Shown here: piece by piece, positions 24,979 to 33,934 of the stretch | How the letters are laid out: each line of letters starts with the position of its first letter | Position numbering within the stretch: position 1 is the stretch's first letter | Assembly: GCF_043641075.1 (NCBI RefSeq) | Contig: NZ_JBHZRC010000002.1 | Location: 496,001 to 560,000, forward strand | Reading direction: 5' to 3' | Origin: Bacillus_BD oryzisoli_A | GTDB taxonomy: Bacteria; Bacillota; Bacilli; Bacillales; Cytobacillaceae | DNA length: 64,000 bases | Notes under the pieces: generated by a model | The model's input: the letters and a program-made list of their open reading frames with translations, nothing else | Told to the model about the DNA's origin: nothing | Database searches by the model: none | Translations under genes and position numbers: made by a program

Positions 24979-26382
24979 TTACCGCTCCAAAAAATACCTC
25001 TTCGCATTGTAATAGCCAATATTTCTCACCATTTGCTCAAGGAACTCAAAATCATCCGGCACCAATCCTCTTTCCACCCATTCTCCTAAAATATTGCAAA
25101 GAATTCGACGGAAATAATCATGGCGAGCATAGGATAGGAAGCTGCGGGAATCTGTCAGCATACCGATAAAATGGCTTAATAGACCAACGTTTGCATAATC
25201 CTTCATTTGTCTTTCCATGCCATCGATATGGTCAAGGAACCACCAGCCTGAACCGAATTGAATTTTACCTGGAATCCCTTCCTCATAGAAGTTGGCCATC
25301 ATTCCGGCAAGCACCTGATTATCCTTTTGATTTAAGTTAAACAGAACCGTCCGAGGCAATGCATCCTGCTGATCAAGGGCATCAAGAAAACGGGAAATGC
25401 CTTCCGCAAAATTAGTTTCGCCTATCGAATCAAAGCCTGTATCCGGTCCAATCTGATTTTTCATTTTGGTATTGTTGTTTCGCATCGCACCCATATGTAG
25501 CTGCATCACCCATTGCTTTTCAGCGTAAAGCTTTCCGAGCTCCGTTAACAGGAAAGCCCTGAAAAGCATTAATTCTTTTTCAGTAAGCTCACTGCCATTT
25601 AAGCGTTTGGTGAAGATCGGCTCAATTTCTTCCTTTGTCGTCTGAACATATTCCATTTTTTGTATATCATGGTCAGAGGCACGACCGCCATGTTCATGGA
25701 AGTATTCGACTCGCTGTCTTAATGCCTGTAAAAACGAGTCTACATTTTCCACCCTTATCCCAGACACTTCCGATAATTGATCGACCCACTCTTTAAAGGT
25801 TGGACGCTCAATGAAAAGCGCTCCATCCGGACGGAAGGTCGGTGCAATCATAGCCGTAAACGTTTCATCCTTTTTCAATCTTTGGTGGTATTCCAATGTT
25901 GATACCGGATCATCCGTTGTACCGATAAATTTTACATTCGATTTTTCTATGAATGACCTTGGTCTAAAATCAGGCTTTTGCAGCTTTTCATTACATTCAT
26001 CGAAAATTTCACGCGCCGTTTCCGGGCTTAGCCTCTTCTCTATTCCAAAGTACATTTTTAATTCCATATGTGCCCAGTGGTACAAGGGGTTTCCAATTAA
26101 ATGTGGAACGGTTTCAGCCCAAGCGGCAAATTTTTCCCAATCTGATGCATCGCCGGTAATGTATTGCTCACTAACGCCATGGATGCGCATGCTCCGCCAT
26201 TTGTAATGATCACCGCCAAGCCACACTTCCGTAATACTGCTATACGGTTTATTCTCCCAAACCTCCTGTGGATTCAAATGACAGTGAAAGTCAAAAATCG
26301 GTAATCCCTGTATGGCATTTTCATATAATCTGACTGCTGTATCAGAATTTAACAAAAAGTGTTTATCTAAAAATGGTTTCAT
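24979..26382 (-). CDS. uxaC: Glucuronate isomerase
   Basis: Converts D-glucuronate to D-fructuronate and D-galacturonate to D-tagaturonate, the first step of hexuronate breakdown in the cytosol. The start MKPFLDKHFLLNSDTAVRLY (GGGAGTG upstream) gives 467 residues, the normal length; the longer open frame covers the operator and promoter. The metal-site motif IFDFHCHLNPQEVWENKPYS lies near residue 26, TEVWLGGDHYKWRSMR follows, and HMGAMRNNNTKM and GRASD(H) segments are family hallmarks. Transcription starts from a promoter at 26476-26504 with a palindromic operator directly downstream, so repression by the divergent ROK regulator is likely. Confidence 0.95.
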   Translation of the reverse strand: MKPFLDKHFLLNSDTAVRLYENAIQGLPIFDFHCHLNPQEVWENKPYSSITEVWLGGDHYKWRSMRIHGVSEQYITGDASDWEKFAAWAETVPHLIGNPLYHWAHMELKMYFGIEKRLSPETAREIFDECNEKLQKPDFRPRSFIEKSNVKFIGTTDDPVSTLEYHQRLKKDETFTAMIAPTFRPDGALFIERPTFKEWVDQLSEVSGIRVENVDSFLQALRQRVEYFHEHGGRASDHDIQKMEYVQTTKEEIEPIFTKRLNGSELTEKELMLFRAFLLTELGKLYAEKQWVMQLHMGAMRNNNTKMKNQIGPDTGFDSIGETNFAEGISRFLDALDQQDALPRTVLFNLNQKDNQVLAGMMANFYEEGIPGKIQFGSGWWFLDHIDGMERQMKDYANVGLLSHFIGMLTDSRSFLSYARHDYFRRILCNILGEWVERGLVPDDFEFLEQMVRNIGYYNAKRYFLER

Positions 26383-26439
26383 CCCATTCACTCCCAATTT
26401 AGTTGTAAACCCTTTCATTTTTCGGTAAAAAATAGTACT

Positions 26440-26466
26440 ATTAATTTGTTTAGTAAACAAATTAAT
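26440..26466. promoter_or_regulatory. ROK/XylR-type operator in front of uxaC
   Basis: A 27-bp palindrome whose arms TTAATTTGTT and AACAAATTAA are separated by 5 bases. The arrangement copies the known Bacillus xyl operator (TTAGTTTGTT-5-AACAAACTAA) bound by XylR, a ROK protein. It covers the expected start of uxaC transcription. The same arms recur at 29864-29892. Confidence 0.8.
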
Positions 26467-26475
26467 TCCGTCATT

Positions 26476-26504
26476 AACATAACATGTTTAGTATGCATCG
26501 TCAA
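26476..26504 (-). promoter_or_regulatory. Sigma-A-type promoter of uxaC
   Basis: On the minus strand TTGACG (26499-26504) and TATGTT (26476-26481) are 17 bases apart. The operator palindrome begins ten bases beyond the -10 box. Confidence 0.65.
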
Positions 26505-26606
26505 TTATCAGATTATTGATGTAAGATGGGAAATTCCTTTAATCCTTTTCCCCATACTTGCTATAATGAAATGAAGTGTTGAACGGACGAAATGGAGAGG
26601 ATATAC

Positions 26607-27770
26607 ATGATTACCGGTGATGCGGCTTATATAAAAAAAATAAATCGGTCTCTCATCATTAAAGAAATTATTAAAGCAGGAATGATTTCGAGAGCCGACC
26701 TATCCAAGGTCACCGCCTTGACGCGAGCAACGATATCTGCACAGGTTGCTGACTTATTAGAGGAGGGTTTGATCGTAGAAACGATGCTCGAGCATAATCC
26801 GGTCGGCAGGAAACCCATTATGCTCTCCTTAAACGGTGAGGCTGGCTATGCTCTAGGAATTGATCTCGATTACGGAAAAATTTCATTCCTATTAACCGAC
26901 CTCTTAGGCCAGCCTGTTGTGTCGGAAAGCATTGAGATTCATACAACTGACTATTCCGAGATCCTCCACATTTTAATGCAGCACATCAAACAGTTCAAAG
27001 CAGAGTACACGGACAGCCGTTACGGCATGATCGGTGCAGCCATTTCAATACATGGACTTGTAGCCAAGGATGAGGTTGTACACTTTGTACCACGGCTTGG
27101 TTGGAACGAAATCGATTTAAAGAATGATTTGGAAAAAGAACTCGATGTAGACGTATACATAGAAAACAATGCAAACCTAAGCTCCTTTGCAGAGCGTGTA
27201 TTTTTCCACCATCAAACAGAAAACCTGTTATGTGCGACGCTCTATTCCGGGATTGGCCTTGGAATGATGATGAATAATGACTTCTTCCGCGGTCACGATG
27301 GCTTTGCAGGTGAGGCCGGACATATGATTATTGTCCCCGGAGGAAGACCCTGCAAATGCGGGAATAAGGGGTGCTGGGAGAGATACGCTTCAGAATCAAT
27401 GATTTTCGAATTTCTAGCTGAGAAAAAACAAATCAAACACCTCAGCTATGAGCACATTCAAAGCTGGCTGGATGAGAGCGACGAGGAAGTTACGAATCTG
27501 ATGGAGGAATTGCTTTACTACCTCTCTATTGGTTTAAATAATATGATTAATATGTACAACCCTGACGTTGTGGTGCTGGATAGTGAATTATTAAGAATGT
27601 ATCCAGATGCACTTGATAAAATTAAAGGAAACCTACATTCCACCATCAATCATTATCGTGAACTATCGATCTCATCTATTGGAAAAAAATCATGCGTATT
27701 CGGTGCCTGTGCCTTGGCTATTAAACATTTCCTTGATGTCCCGATGTTGAATTTGCCATACGCAAAATAG
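26607..27770 (+). CDS. ROK family (XylR-like) transcriptional repressor of hexuronate genes
   Basis: A 387-residue repressor. The start MITGDAAYIKKINRSLIIKE is chosen for the GGAGAGG nine bases upstream. Residues about 12-70 form a winged helix (SRADLSKVTALTRATISAQV then ADLLEEGLIVE), followed by the ROK sugar-kinase fold: GLDLDYG-type first motif, GAAISIHGLVAKDE, and the zinc site GGRPCKCGNKGCWERYAS near residue 250. It is divergent from uxaC, and a palindrome of XylR type lies at uxaC and again at the GPH transporter. It is therefore inferred to release DNA when a hexuronate or derivative is bound. Xylose is an alternative inducer, but no xylose genes are present. Confidence 0.88.
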   Translation: MITGDAAYIKKINRSLIIKEIIKAGMISRADLSKVTALTRATISAQVADLLEEGLIVETMLEHNPVGRKPIMLSLNGEAGYALGIDLDYGKISFLLTDLLGQPVVSESIEIHTTDYSEILHILMQHIKQFKAEYTDSRYGMIGAAISIHGLVAKDEVVHFVPRLGWNEIDLKNDLEKELDVDVYIENNANLSSFAERVFFHHQTENLLCATLYSGIGLGMMMNNDFFRGHDGFAGEAGHMIIVPGGRPCKCGNKGCWERYASESMIFEFLAEKKQIKHLSYEHIQSWLDESDEEVTNLMEELLYYLSIGLNNMINMYNPDVVVLDSELLRMYPDALDKIKGNLHSTINHYRELSISSIGKKSCVFGACALAIKHFLDVPMLNLPYAK

Positions 27771-27776
27771 GAAAAG

Positions 27777-27800
27777 ACCCCTTTTTTATGGGGTTTTTTA
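27777..27800 (+). terminator. Terminator of the ROK regulator gene
   Basis: ACCCC (27777-27781) pairs with GGGGT (27790-27794), followed by a T run; it starts six bases after the stop codon. Confidence 0.7.
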
Positions 27801-27837
27801 AAAAAAAAGAATGTTTATTTTCTGTGTCTGAAACATA

Positions 27838-28205
27838 GACGGAAGAATTCCGGCTAAATTGGGAAATACACCTATTTCCTTAAAAATAAAGGAAGCTTTT
27901 CCGGTTATATGATTTATATCCTTAGATTTGGCCTCATTTCGAGCAGATAGTCGGAATTTCTCCGCTTATCTCTGGCTCTGAGGCTTCCTTTTTATACTTA
28001 GTCGGAATTTCTCCGCTTATCTCTGGCTCTGAGGCTTCCTTTTTATACTTAGTCGGAATTTCTCCGTGTATATCTGGCTCTGAGGCTCCTCTTTTATACT
28101 TAGACGGAATGTCTCCGCTTATCTCTGGCTCCGATGCTTCAGCTATATCCCCATAGAAGGAATTTTTCCGCCTATGTCTCCTCTGAAGCTTCCGCTTTAT
28201 CCTAT
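27838..28205. repeat. Tandem array 2: 51-bp units with CGGAATTTCTCCG cores, plus a diverged dispersed-repeat start
   Basis: TCGGAATTTC occurs at 27951, 28002 and 28053, then as a variant at 28104 and 28157: a 51-base period for four units. Between the cores lies GCTTATCTCTGGCTCTGAGG and a CTTCCTTTTTATACTTA-type stretch. The sequence before 27951 resembles the dispersed repeat at 54829-55016. Because 51 is a multiple of three, the minus strand stays open for 96 codons as a 17-residue repeat, but there is no convincing ribosome binding site. Confidence 0.8.
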
Positions 28206-28240
28206 AGACAGAATTTCTTCTCATACCTTCACGAAAAAAA

Positions 28241-28274
28241 TTAAAAGGAAGATAGTCCCTAAGAACTATCTTCC
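28241..28274 (-). terminator. Terminator of the GPH transporter gene
   Basis: Perfect 10-base arms GGAAGATAGT (28247-28256) and ACTATCTTCC (28265-28274), with a T-rich tail (TTTTAATTTTTTT) on the minus strand directly after the transporter stop. Confidence 0.85.
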
Positions 28275-28280
28275 TCCCTC

Positions 28281-29696
28281 TTATTTCGCTCTTCTTTTCT
28301 CAGCTAAATCTGTAGCAAGCTGAAGTGTACGTTTCTTATTTAATGGATAAAGGAAAACCAACATCAAGAAAATCACTAGCAACACAACCGCTGGCACTAA
28401 CGTCGCAAGTGTATGAATTCCCTCTAGTGTGCTTTGCGCTTGATGCTGAACCCCTGACTGATAGCCAACAGCAGCAATAGCAAATCCACCAACCCCACCG
28501 GCAATTGCTTGACCGATTTTGCGGGCCATCGAATAGATTGAATAGACGGTTGCATCCTCACGTAAGCCCGTTAGATATTCATGATAATCAATGACATCTG
28601 TTACAAAGGCCCAAATAACTAAGTTAAACAATCCATAACCAAACATCGCGATGGCCAAAATCCCGATAAATAGCGTTTCAGACGCGCTTGGTAGGAAGTA
28701 TAAGACTCCATATACAACGGCTGCTAATAACAAACCGCCAGCTGCCACTTCTTTTTTCCCAAATTTTCCTACTAGTGGTTTAATCAACGGTAATCCAACA
28801 AAGACGGCAACAGATTGAAGAAGGCCGACAATACTTAATGCCTTTGCATTGCCAAAATAATCTTTAAATAAGTAAACGTTTACAGCGCCAATTAACATAA
28901 AGCAAACCATAAATGTTAAGGAAGCAATTAGAATCCAGATTAGTGGTTTATTTTTCAAAAGGCCTTTCATTGTCTGCCCAATATTAGATTTATCTTTCGT
29001 TGATTCAGGCATCACAATCCGTTCAACCGACATTTTATAGCAGGCAATATAACAAGCCAATGATAGAATACCAAATAAGATGGCCCCGAAGAAGAAGCGG
29101 TCAGCATCTGCTTTATTGTTAACAAACAGAATCATCGGACCCACTACGTTAATGATTAATCCGGCCATGTTAGCTCCAAGAGTCCGGAAGCTTGATAAAG
29201 ACGTACGTTCAACAGGATCACTGGTAATAACAGAAGCCATCGAACCATAGGGAATATTGACCGTACTATATAAGGTTCCCCATAAAATATAGGTAACAAA
29301 GGCATATGCCTCGTAAAATCCGTGGGACATTCCCGGAATATGCAAAAACATTAGCGCGCCTGTAATCACAAGCGGAAATGACATTCTAAAAATCCATGGT
29401 CTAAACTTACCATTTTTTCCTGATTTTCTTGTATCAATAAAGCGACCCCATGCAATGTCCGCTACAGCATCCCAAATCCGTGCAACTAAGAAAAGAGTTC
29501 CAACAAATGCAGGGTTCAGTCCATAAACGTCTGTATAATAAACCATTAAAAATGAGGCAACTAGGATAAAAAAGAAATCGTTTCCAAAATCACCAAACAA
29601 ATAGCCTATTTTATCCTTCATGCCAAAAGGACGACTCGCTTTCCCACCTTTATTTGGAGCAGAAGTATCAGTTAACTTTCGTGCTGCTTGACTCAT
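28281..29696 (-). CDS. GPH-family sugar/hexuronide:cation symporter
   Basis: An inner-membrane carrier of 471 residues with twelve predicted membrane segments, of the glycoside-pentoside-hexuronide family. MSQAARKLTDTSAPNKGGKA is a hydrophilic N-terminus; KIGYLFGDFGNDFFFILVAS and YGLNPAFVGTLFLVARIWDA, then VADIAWGRFIDTR, are family signatures, as is DVIDYHEYLTGLREDATVYS in the second half. The start has GGGGGAG upstream. It is controlled by a promoter with a ROK-type operator like that of uxaC, so it most likely imports glucuronate, galacturonate or a glucuronide. B. subtilis YjmB has the same role next to uxaC. Confidence 0.88.
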   Translation of the reverse strand: MSQAARKLTDTSAPNKGGKASRPFGMKDKIGYLFGDFGNDFFFILVASFLMVYYTDVYGLNPAFVGTLFLVARIWDAVADIAWGRFIDTRKSGKNGKFRPWIFRMSFPLVITGALMFLHIPGMSHGFYEAYAFVTYILWGTLYSTVNIPYGSMASVITSDPVERTSLSSFRTLGANMAGLIINVVGPMILFVNNKADADRFFFGAILFGILSLACYIACYKMSVERIVMPESTKDKSNIGQTMKGLLKNKPLIWILIASLTFMVCFMLIGAVNVYLFKDYFGNAKALSIVGLLQSVAVFVGLPLIKPLVGKFGKKEVAAGGLLLAAVVYGVLYFLPSASETLFIGILAIAMFGYGLFNLVIWAFVTDVIDYHEYLTGLREDATVYSIYSMARKIGQAIAGGVGGFAIAAVGYQSGVQHQAQSTLEGIHTLATLVPAVVLLVIFLMLVFLYPLNKKRTLQLATDLAEKRRAK

Positions 29697-29863
29697 TTGT
29701 ATCTCCCCCACTTTTTTAAATTATTATTTGTTAGGAGCTTTAATTGAATACCATAAGGCTTGAAAGAGCTTCACGCTGAAGCATATTCTCCAGCTACTAA
29801 AATTGTCAATGGAAGCCTTTTCAAAAAATGTCATTCAACTCAAGTTTTGGTTACATTCAGTAA

Positions 29864-29892
29864 TTAATTTGTTTAATGAACTAACAAATTAA
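29864..29892. promoter_or_regulatory. Double (overlapping) ROK/XylR-type operator at the GPH transporter
   Basis: Arms TTAATTTGTT (29864-29873) and AACAAATTAA (29883-29892) repeat those at uxaC, but the spacer is 9 instead of 5 bases. The extra 4 bases fit two half-overlapping operators offset by 4 bp, as described for the B. subtilis xyl operator. Confidence 0.7.
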
Positions 29893-29902
29893 CTGTGTAC
29901 AT

Positions 29903-29932
29903 ACTATATCATCCCTTTCTTCTTTCCGTCAA
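29903..29932 (-). promoter_or_regulatory. Sigma-A-type promoter of the GPH transporter
   Basis: On the minus strand TTGACG (29927-29932) and TATAGT (29903-29908) are 18 bases apart. The double operator starts ten bases beyond the -10 box. Confidence 0.65.
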
Positions 29933-29940
29933 TAGATTTT

Positions 29941-29955
29941 TTGAAAGCGCTTAAA
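29941..29955. promoter_or_regulatory. Candidate CcpA (cre) site
   Basis: TTGAAAGCGCTTAAA matches the cre consensus WTGNAANCGNWNNCA with one mismatch. It lies just upstream of the -35 box of the transporter promoter, so carbon catabolite control would fit a sugar-acid importer. Confidence 0.5.
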
Positions 29956-30099
29956 CTATCCAGCAGGAGAAAAAATTACATGGTACGATTGATAATTGGG
30001 ATAAACTAAAGTACGACTATAATGAACAGGATCGGCATGCTTGGAGCTACATCCAGCATGATGAAGCACGCTGAAAAAACCAATAAAGGAGAAAAAAAC

Positions 30100-30393
30100 A
30101 TGTTGAAGGAAGAGTATGAACATTTATTAAAAAAATCGATTAAGGTGGCACCAGATTGGTTAAAGAAGGATGTAGAAAACATGGTGAACAAGGAGCCTCA
30201 TGCGGGCATCAGCTATCTGATTTCAGAATTGCATCACACCTATACCTTTAGCATCAGACATATTTTATCAGCAAGCCATCTTTCCAGTGAGTGGTCGCAG
30301 GTTTCAAGAGAACGTTTGAACTTTATTGATAATAACATTGATGTTATCGTGGCCCTTTTCCATGAAGAAAAGAAAAATCGACAAGCCAACTAG
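30100..30393 (+). CDS. Hypothetical helical protein (97 aa)
   Basis: Not recognised. The start MLKEEYEHLLKKSIKVAPDW has AAAGGAG eight bases upstream; an earlier in-frame ATG exists but has no such site. The protein is predicted to be all-helical and hydrophilic (DWLKKDVENMVNKEPHAGIS, YLISELHHTYTFSIRHILSA), with several His residues and no membrane segment or signal peptide. It stands alone with its own terminator. Confidence 0.6.
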   Translation: MLKEEYEHLLKKSIKVAPDWLKKDVENMVNKEPHAGISYLISELHHTYTFSIRHILSASHLSSEWSQVSRERLNFIDNNIDVIVALFHEEKKNRQAN

Positions 30394-30501
30394 ACATGTA
30401 CTGTTCACTAAGGGACTGATACATTGTTGTATGTGTTCTTTTTCTTCGCGGATACTTAACCTGTTGGTACAGCTCATCCCGCGACCTAACCATACTTAAA
30501 A

Positions 30502-30526
30502 AACTCAGACCTTGTCTGAGTTCTTT
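30502..30526. terminator. Terminator between the 97-aa gene and the FbpA-like gene
   Basis: Perfect 9-base arms AACTCAGAC / GTCTGAGTT around a 3-base loop, followed by CTTTT on the plus strand and preceded by A-rich sequence, so it works in both directions. Confidence 0.8.
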
Positions 30527-30541
30527 TGGTAAACCTAATTT

Positions 30542-30724
30542 TTACGTCCATTTCAAGGAGCTGTACTCACCATGCGGGTGGTTTTCTGACTTGAATTTTC
30601 GATATTCCCTTTCTAGTATTCCAAGTGGTAATTCATACAGCTGTTGACCGTCAATTTTAAACACATGAAAGATAAAAAGTTTATTAATTAATTTTTCCCG
30701 TCTTTGTTCTACACTATTTCTCAT
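30542..30724 (-). CDS. FbpA-like Fur-regulated basic protein
   Basis: A 60-residue basic protein. MRNSVEQRREKLINKLFIFH with VFKIDGQQLYELPLGILERE and YRKFK matches the short FbpA family of Bacillus, which in B. subtilis is induced under iron starvation and helps the iron-sparing small RNA FsrA. The start is set by AAAGGGAG eight bases upstream. I did not see a clear Fur box in the spacer. It is a single gene. Confidence 0.7.
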   Translation of the reverse strand: MRNSVEQRREKLINKLFIFHVFKIDGQQLYELPLGILEREYRKFKSENHPHGEYSSLKWT

Positions 30725-30864
30725 TTGATACACTCCCTTTACTCTTTTTTTCTCACATTCTAGCAGTCTATTTAAGTAATCCGATTGATTTTATATGTTT
30801 TTATTTTGTTACCCTTATTTTAAAACATATAATTCCTACCTGTCAAGTAAGGTTTTGAAAAATA

Positions 30865-30903
30865 GGTGTCAGCACCACCCAAATCATGGACGGTGCTGAC
30901 ACC
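30865..30903. repeat. Palindrome, GGTGTCAGCACC variant
   Basis: Perfect 12-base arms GGTGTCAGCACC (30865-30876) and GGTGCTGACACC (30892-30903) with a 15-base loop, located 28 bases beyond the stop codon of the diguanylate cyclase gene. Related to the GGTGCCAGGCACC palindromes. Confidence 0.75.
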
Positions 30904-30930
30904 TTAAGAAAATGATTATGAGGACCCAAT

Positions 30931-33729
30931 TTAAAAGGATTGAACGTTATTTCGTCCTGCCTTTTTCGCCTTATATAAAGCCTTGTCTGCCATTGAAACA
31001 AGATCCATAGAGGATGAAAACAATGTCGGTATCATGGTTGCCGTTCCTACACTGACGGTGACCCATGAAAGAATTTCTGAACCTGGATGGGGAATATACA
31101 TTTTTTCAACAGTTTGGCGAATTTTCTCCCCGACTATGTTGGCTCCAGCTTGGTCTGTCTCAGGTAAAATGACACAAAACTCTTCCCCGCCATAGCGGCA
31201 TAGGATATCTGTGGATCGTCCCAAGGTTTCTTTGACAGCCGCTGCAATCTGTTTGAGGCAGCGATCCCCGCCTTGATGCCCATATGTATCGTTATAGGCC
31301 TTGAAGTAGTCGATATCCAGCATGATCAATGATAGACAGGAAGCATTACGACGGCCCCGAATCCATTCCATTTCCAGCCTCTCGTCAAATGCCCGGCGAT
31401 TCGCTACACCGGTCAGTCCATCTATCGTGGTCAGACGCTTTAAAATTTCATTAGCTTCCTTCAGCTTTTGTTCATCCATTTTTCTTTTATTTATATTACG
31501 TGAGACTGCCACAAGCTTTTGTTCCCCCGAATGGATTTCATTTAATAATGTACAGGAACACTCTAGCCACACATATTCCCCATCCTTTCGGCGAATACGG
31601 TAGGAAAAGACAATATCCCCTGTCTCAAATAACAGTTGAAACTGCGCCATTGCCAGTTCCTGATCCTCTGGATGTACAAAGTCAAAGGACGATTTCCCTA
31701 TTAACTCTTCCACATCATACTGCAGTATGTCCTTGCAGGCAGGCGAAGCATAGATGTAGTCTCCATTCACATCATGCATGGTAATTAAATCACTTGAATA
31801 TTCGGTAAGCAGTCGGAATAGCTCCTCGCTTTCCTTCAAATTCTCTTCGTATTCCTTTCGCTGTGTGATGTCATTCAATGTACCCAATGTCCCGATGATT
31901 TCACCCTGAACAGTAACCATCGCACGTGTGAATACCTCCACCCAGCAAAGGCCATCCTCCTTTGTCACATATCGTACTTCTTCTCGAACATGTTCTTTTT
32001 TTCCAACAATGATGGACTGAAATTGCTCGAAATACCGTTCCCTGTCCTTCTCATGTACATACATATGATAAGGAGTTCCAATGCTTTCCTCCATTGTATA
32101 TCCTGTCATGCTCTCCCATGCTGGATTTAAGAAGGTCCATTGTCCCTGTAAATCTGTTTGAAAGATGACCTCCTTGACATTTTCTACCACGGAACGATAT
32201 TGGATCTGTGATTTATTCAGCTCTCGTTCCATTTCCTTTCTTTCTGAAATGTCCTGGATAATCACTTGAAATGCAGGCTTATCACTGTACACAATAGGAG
32301 TGGCTGACACCTCGACATCAATTACGGAACCATCTAGAGTGACATATTTTTCTTCTATCGTTCCAACCAGTAGGTTCTTTTCTAACAGCTCAATTCTTTC
32401 CTTCACGATTTCATGAAAGTCTGGGTGAATATACTGAGTAATATGTAACTTCAATACTTCATCAGCTGAGTCTGCCTTTATCATGCTTGTAAAGCGAGGG
32501 TTTGCATACACAATTTTGCCATCCTGATGAACGACAATGGCATTTGGAGAGTGTTCAACCAACGCACGATAGCGCTCCTCACTCTGTCTTAATCCCTTTT
32601 CGATTCGCTTCTGTTCTGTTACGTCCTTTGCCATAACATAAACCCCTATCATCGCTCCATCCACAATCATTGGAATGGAGGTTACGCTCACAATGGCTGT
32701 ATCTCCATGTTTCTTCTGAATCGAAACAATTAATGGTTCTTTATCGATTCCTAGCAGTGTTTTTTCAAATGAATCCATTGCTTTTTCCAAGTCTTCTTCA
32801 ACAACTATGGAATGAAAGGACATTCTCAAAAATTCTTCCTCAGAATATCCAGTGATTCTTGTACAGCTTTCATTGATAATGGTAAAATTCCCTTCAAGGT
32901 CAACGCCAAACACTGCATCTGGGTTATACTTAATCAATGATTGATATTGGACTTCATTTCTCCTTATCGCTTCTTCCATTTTTTTACGTTGTGTCATATC
33001 TGAAAGGAAGACCTGAATCGCCTTTTTTCCATCAAGGTCAATGGGTACGGAGGATAGCCTGACTACTATTTCATTCCCTTTTGTATCGAGTATTTTGATA
33101 TCATAGGGCTCTAAATGTTGATTTTCAGTGATTGTTTGTGAAATTCGCTGAAATACCTTCTCTACATCATCCATATGTATAAAGTCTGAAATGTCTTGTC
33201 CAATCAGCTCTGTATAGCTGTTTGCTCCCATTAATTTTACTCCTGCTTCATTAATATAAACGAGCCTGCCATCGGAATGAATGGCCATTGGTTCAGGAGA
33301 GTATTGGACCAAATTTCGATATTTCTCTTCACTTGCCTTAAGCTTCTCATGAAGCTCCTTTTGTTCTGTAATATCCTTTACCTGTGTAATAAAGTACAAT
33401 GGAGTATCGTCATCATCCTTCACGAGTGAAACAGTCAATAGCCCCCATACAATCGATCCGGTTTTTTGTCTATAACGTTTGATCAGTTCATAATACTCTA
33501 TTTCGCCATGTAACAACCTCTTGCGATTACGAAGATCCAGTTCTATATCATCATGATGTGTTATTTCCTGAAATGTCATGTTTTCAAGCTCTATTTTAGA
33601 ATAGCCGAGACCTTTGCATAAGGAAGAGTTAACCTTCATCATTTTTCCATCAAACGATACAATAGCCATTCCAATAGCAGAAAAATTAAACACATTCATA
33701 AAAAGGTCGTTAGCTGAGATTCCCTTCAT
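30931..33729 (-). CDS. Six-PAS diguanylate cyclase (GGDEF)
   Basis: Makes the second messenger cyclic di-GMP. The start MKGISANDLFMNVFNFSAIG has AAGGAG ten bases upstream and gives 932 residues. Six PAS/PAC units follow one another, each closing with a DxTxxK/R-type end: DITEQKELHEKL (near 125), DMTQRKKMEE (250), DVTEQKRIEK (370), DISERKEMER (495), DITQRKEYEE (620) and NINKRKMDEQ (745). The last 165 residues are the GGDEF domain with RYGGEEFCVILPETD, an intact active site. RSTD five residues before it is an allosteric inhibition (I) site. There is no membrane segment, so the protein is cytosolic. No EAL domain or effector gene is nearby. Confidence 0.93.
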   Translation of the reverse strand: MKGISANDLFMNVFNFSAIGMAIVSFDGKMMKVNSSLCKGLGYSKIELENMTFQEITHHDDIELDLRNRKRLLHGEIEYYELIKRYRQKTGSIVWGLLTVSLVKDDDDTPLYFITQVKDITEQKELHEKLKASEEKYRNLVQYSPEPMAIHSDGRLVYINEAGVKLMGANSYTELIGQDISDFIHMDDVEKVFQRISQTITENQHLEPYDIKILDTKGNEIVVRLSSVPIDLDGKKAIQVFLSDMTQRKKMEEAIRRNEVQYQSLIKYNPDAVFGVDLEGNFTIINESCTRITGYSEEEFLRMSFHSIVVEEDLEKAMDSFEKTLLGIDKEPLIVSIQKKHGDTAIVSVTSIPMIVDGAMIGVYVMAKDVTEQKRIEKGLRQSEERYRALVEHSPNAIVVHQDGKIVYANPRFTSMIKADSADEVLKLHITQYIHPDFHEIVKERIELLEKNLLVGTIEEKYVTLDGSVIDVEVSATPIVYSDKPAFQVIIQDISERKEMERELNKSQIQYRSVVENVKEVIFQTDLQGQWTFLNPAWESMTGYTMEESIGTPYHMYVHEKDRERYFEQFQSIIVGKKEHVREEVRYVTKEDGLCWVEVFTRAMVTVQGEIIGTLGTLNDITQRKEYEENLKESEELFRLLTEYSSDLITMHDVNGDYIYASPACKDILQYDVEELIGKSSFDFVHPEDQELAMAQFQLLFETGDIVFSYRIRRKDGEYVWLECSCTLLNEIHSGEQKLVAVSRNINKRKMDEQKLKEANEILKRLTTIDGLTGVANRRAFDERLEMEWIRGRRNASCLSLIMLDIDYFKAYNDTYGHQGGDRCLKQIAAAVKETLGRSTDILCRYGGEEFCVILPETDQAGANIVGEKIRQTVEKMYIPHPGSEILSWVTVSVGTATMIPTLFSSSMDLVSMADKALYKAKKAGRNNVQSF

Positions 33730-33934
33730 ATAAAATCTTCTCCTTACTACCTCTACAGTCCGCAAATCTTTAAGTATTTGGAGATTTAGAAATACTATCA
33801 TTTTCCATTTATTATAATCGTACTACTATTCGTTCACAATAGCCTGTTTTTTTTACATAAATAGAAGAATGGGTCATCCACATCCCATGTTAACAGGCTT
33901 CCCTGCTGCAGCTAGCAAACCCTCTTATACACGG

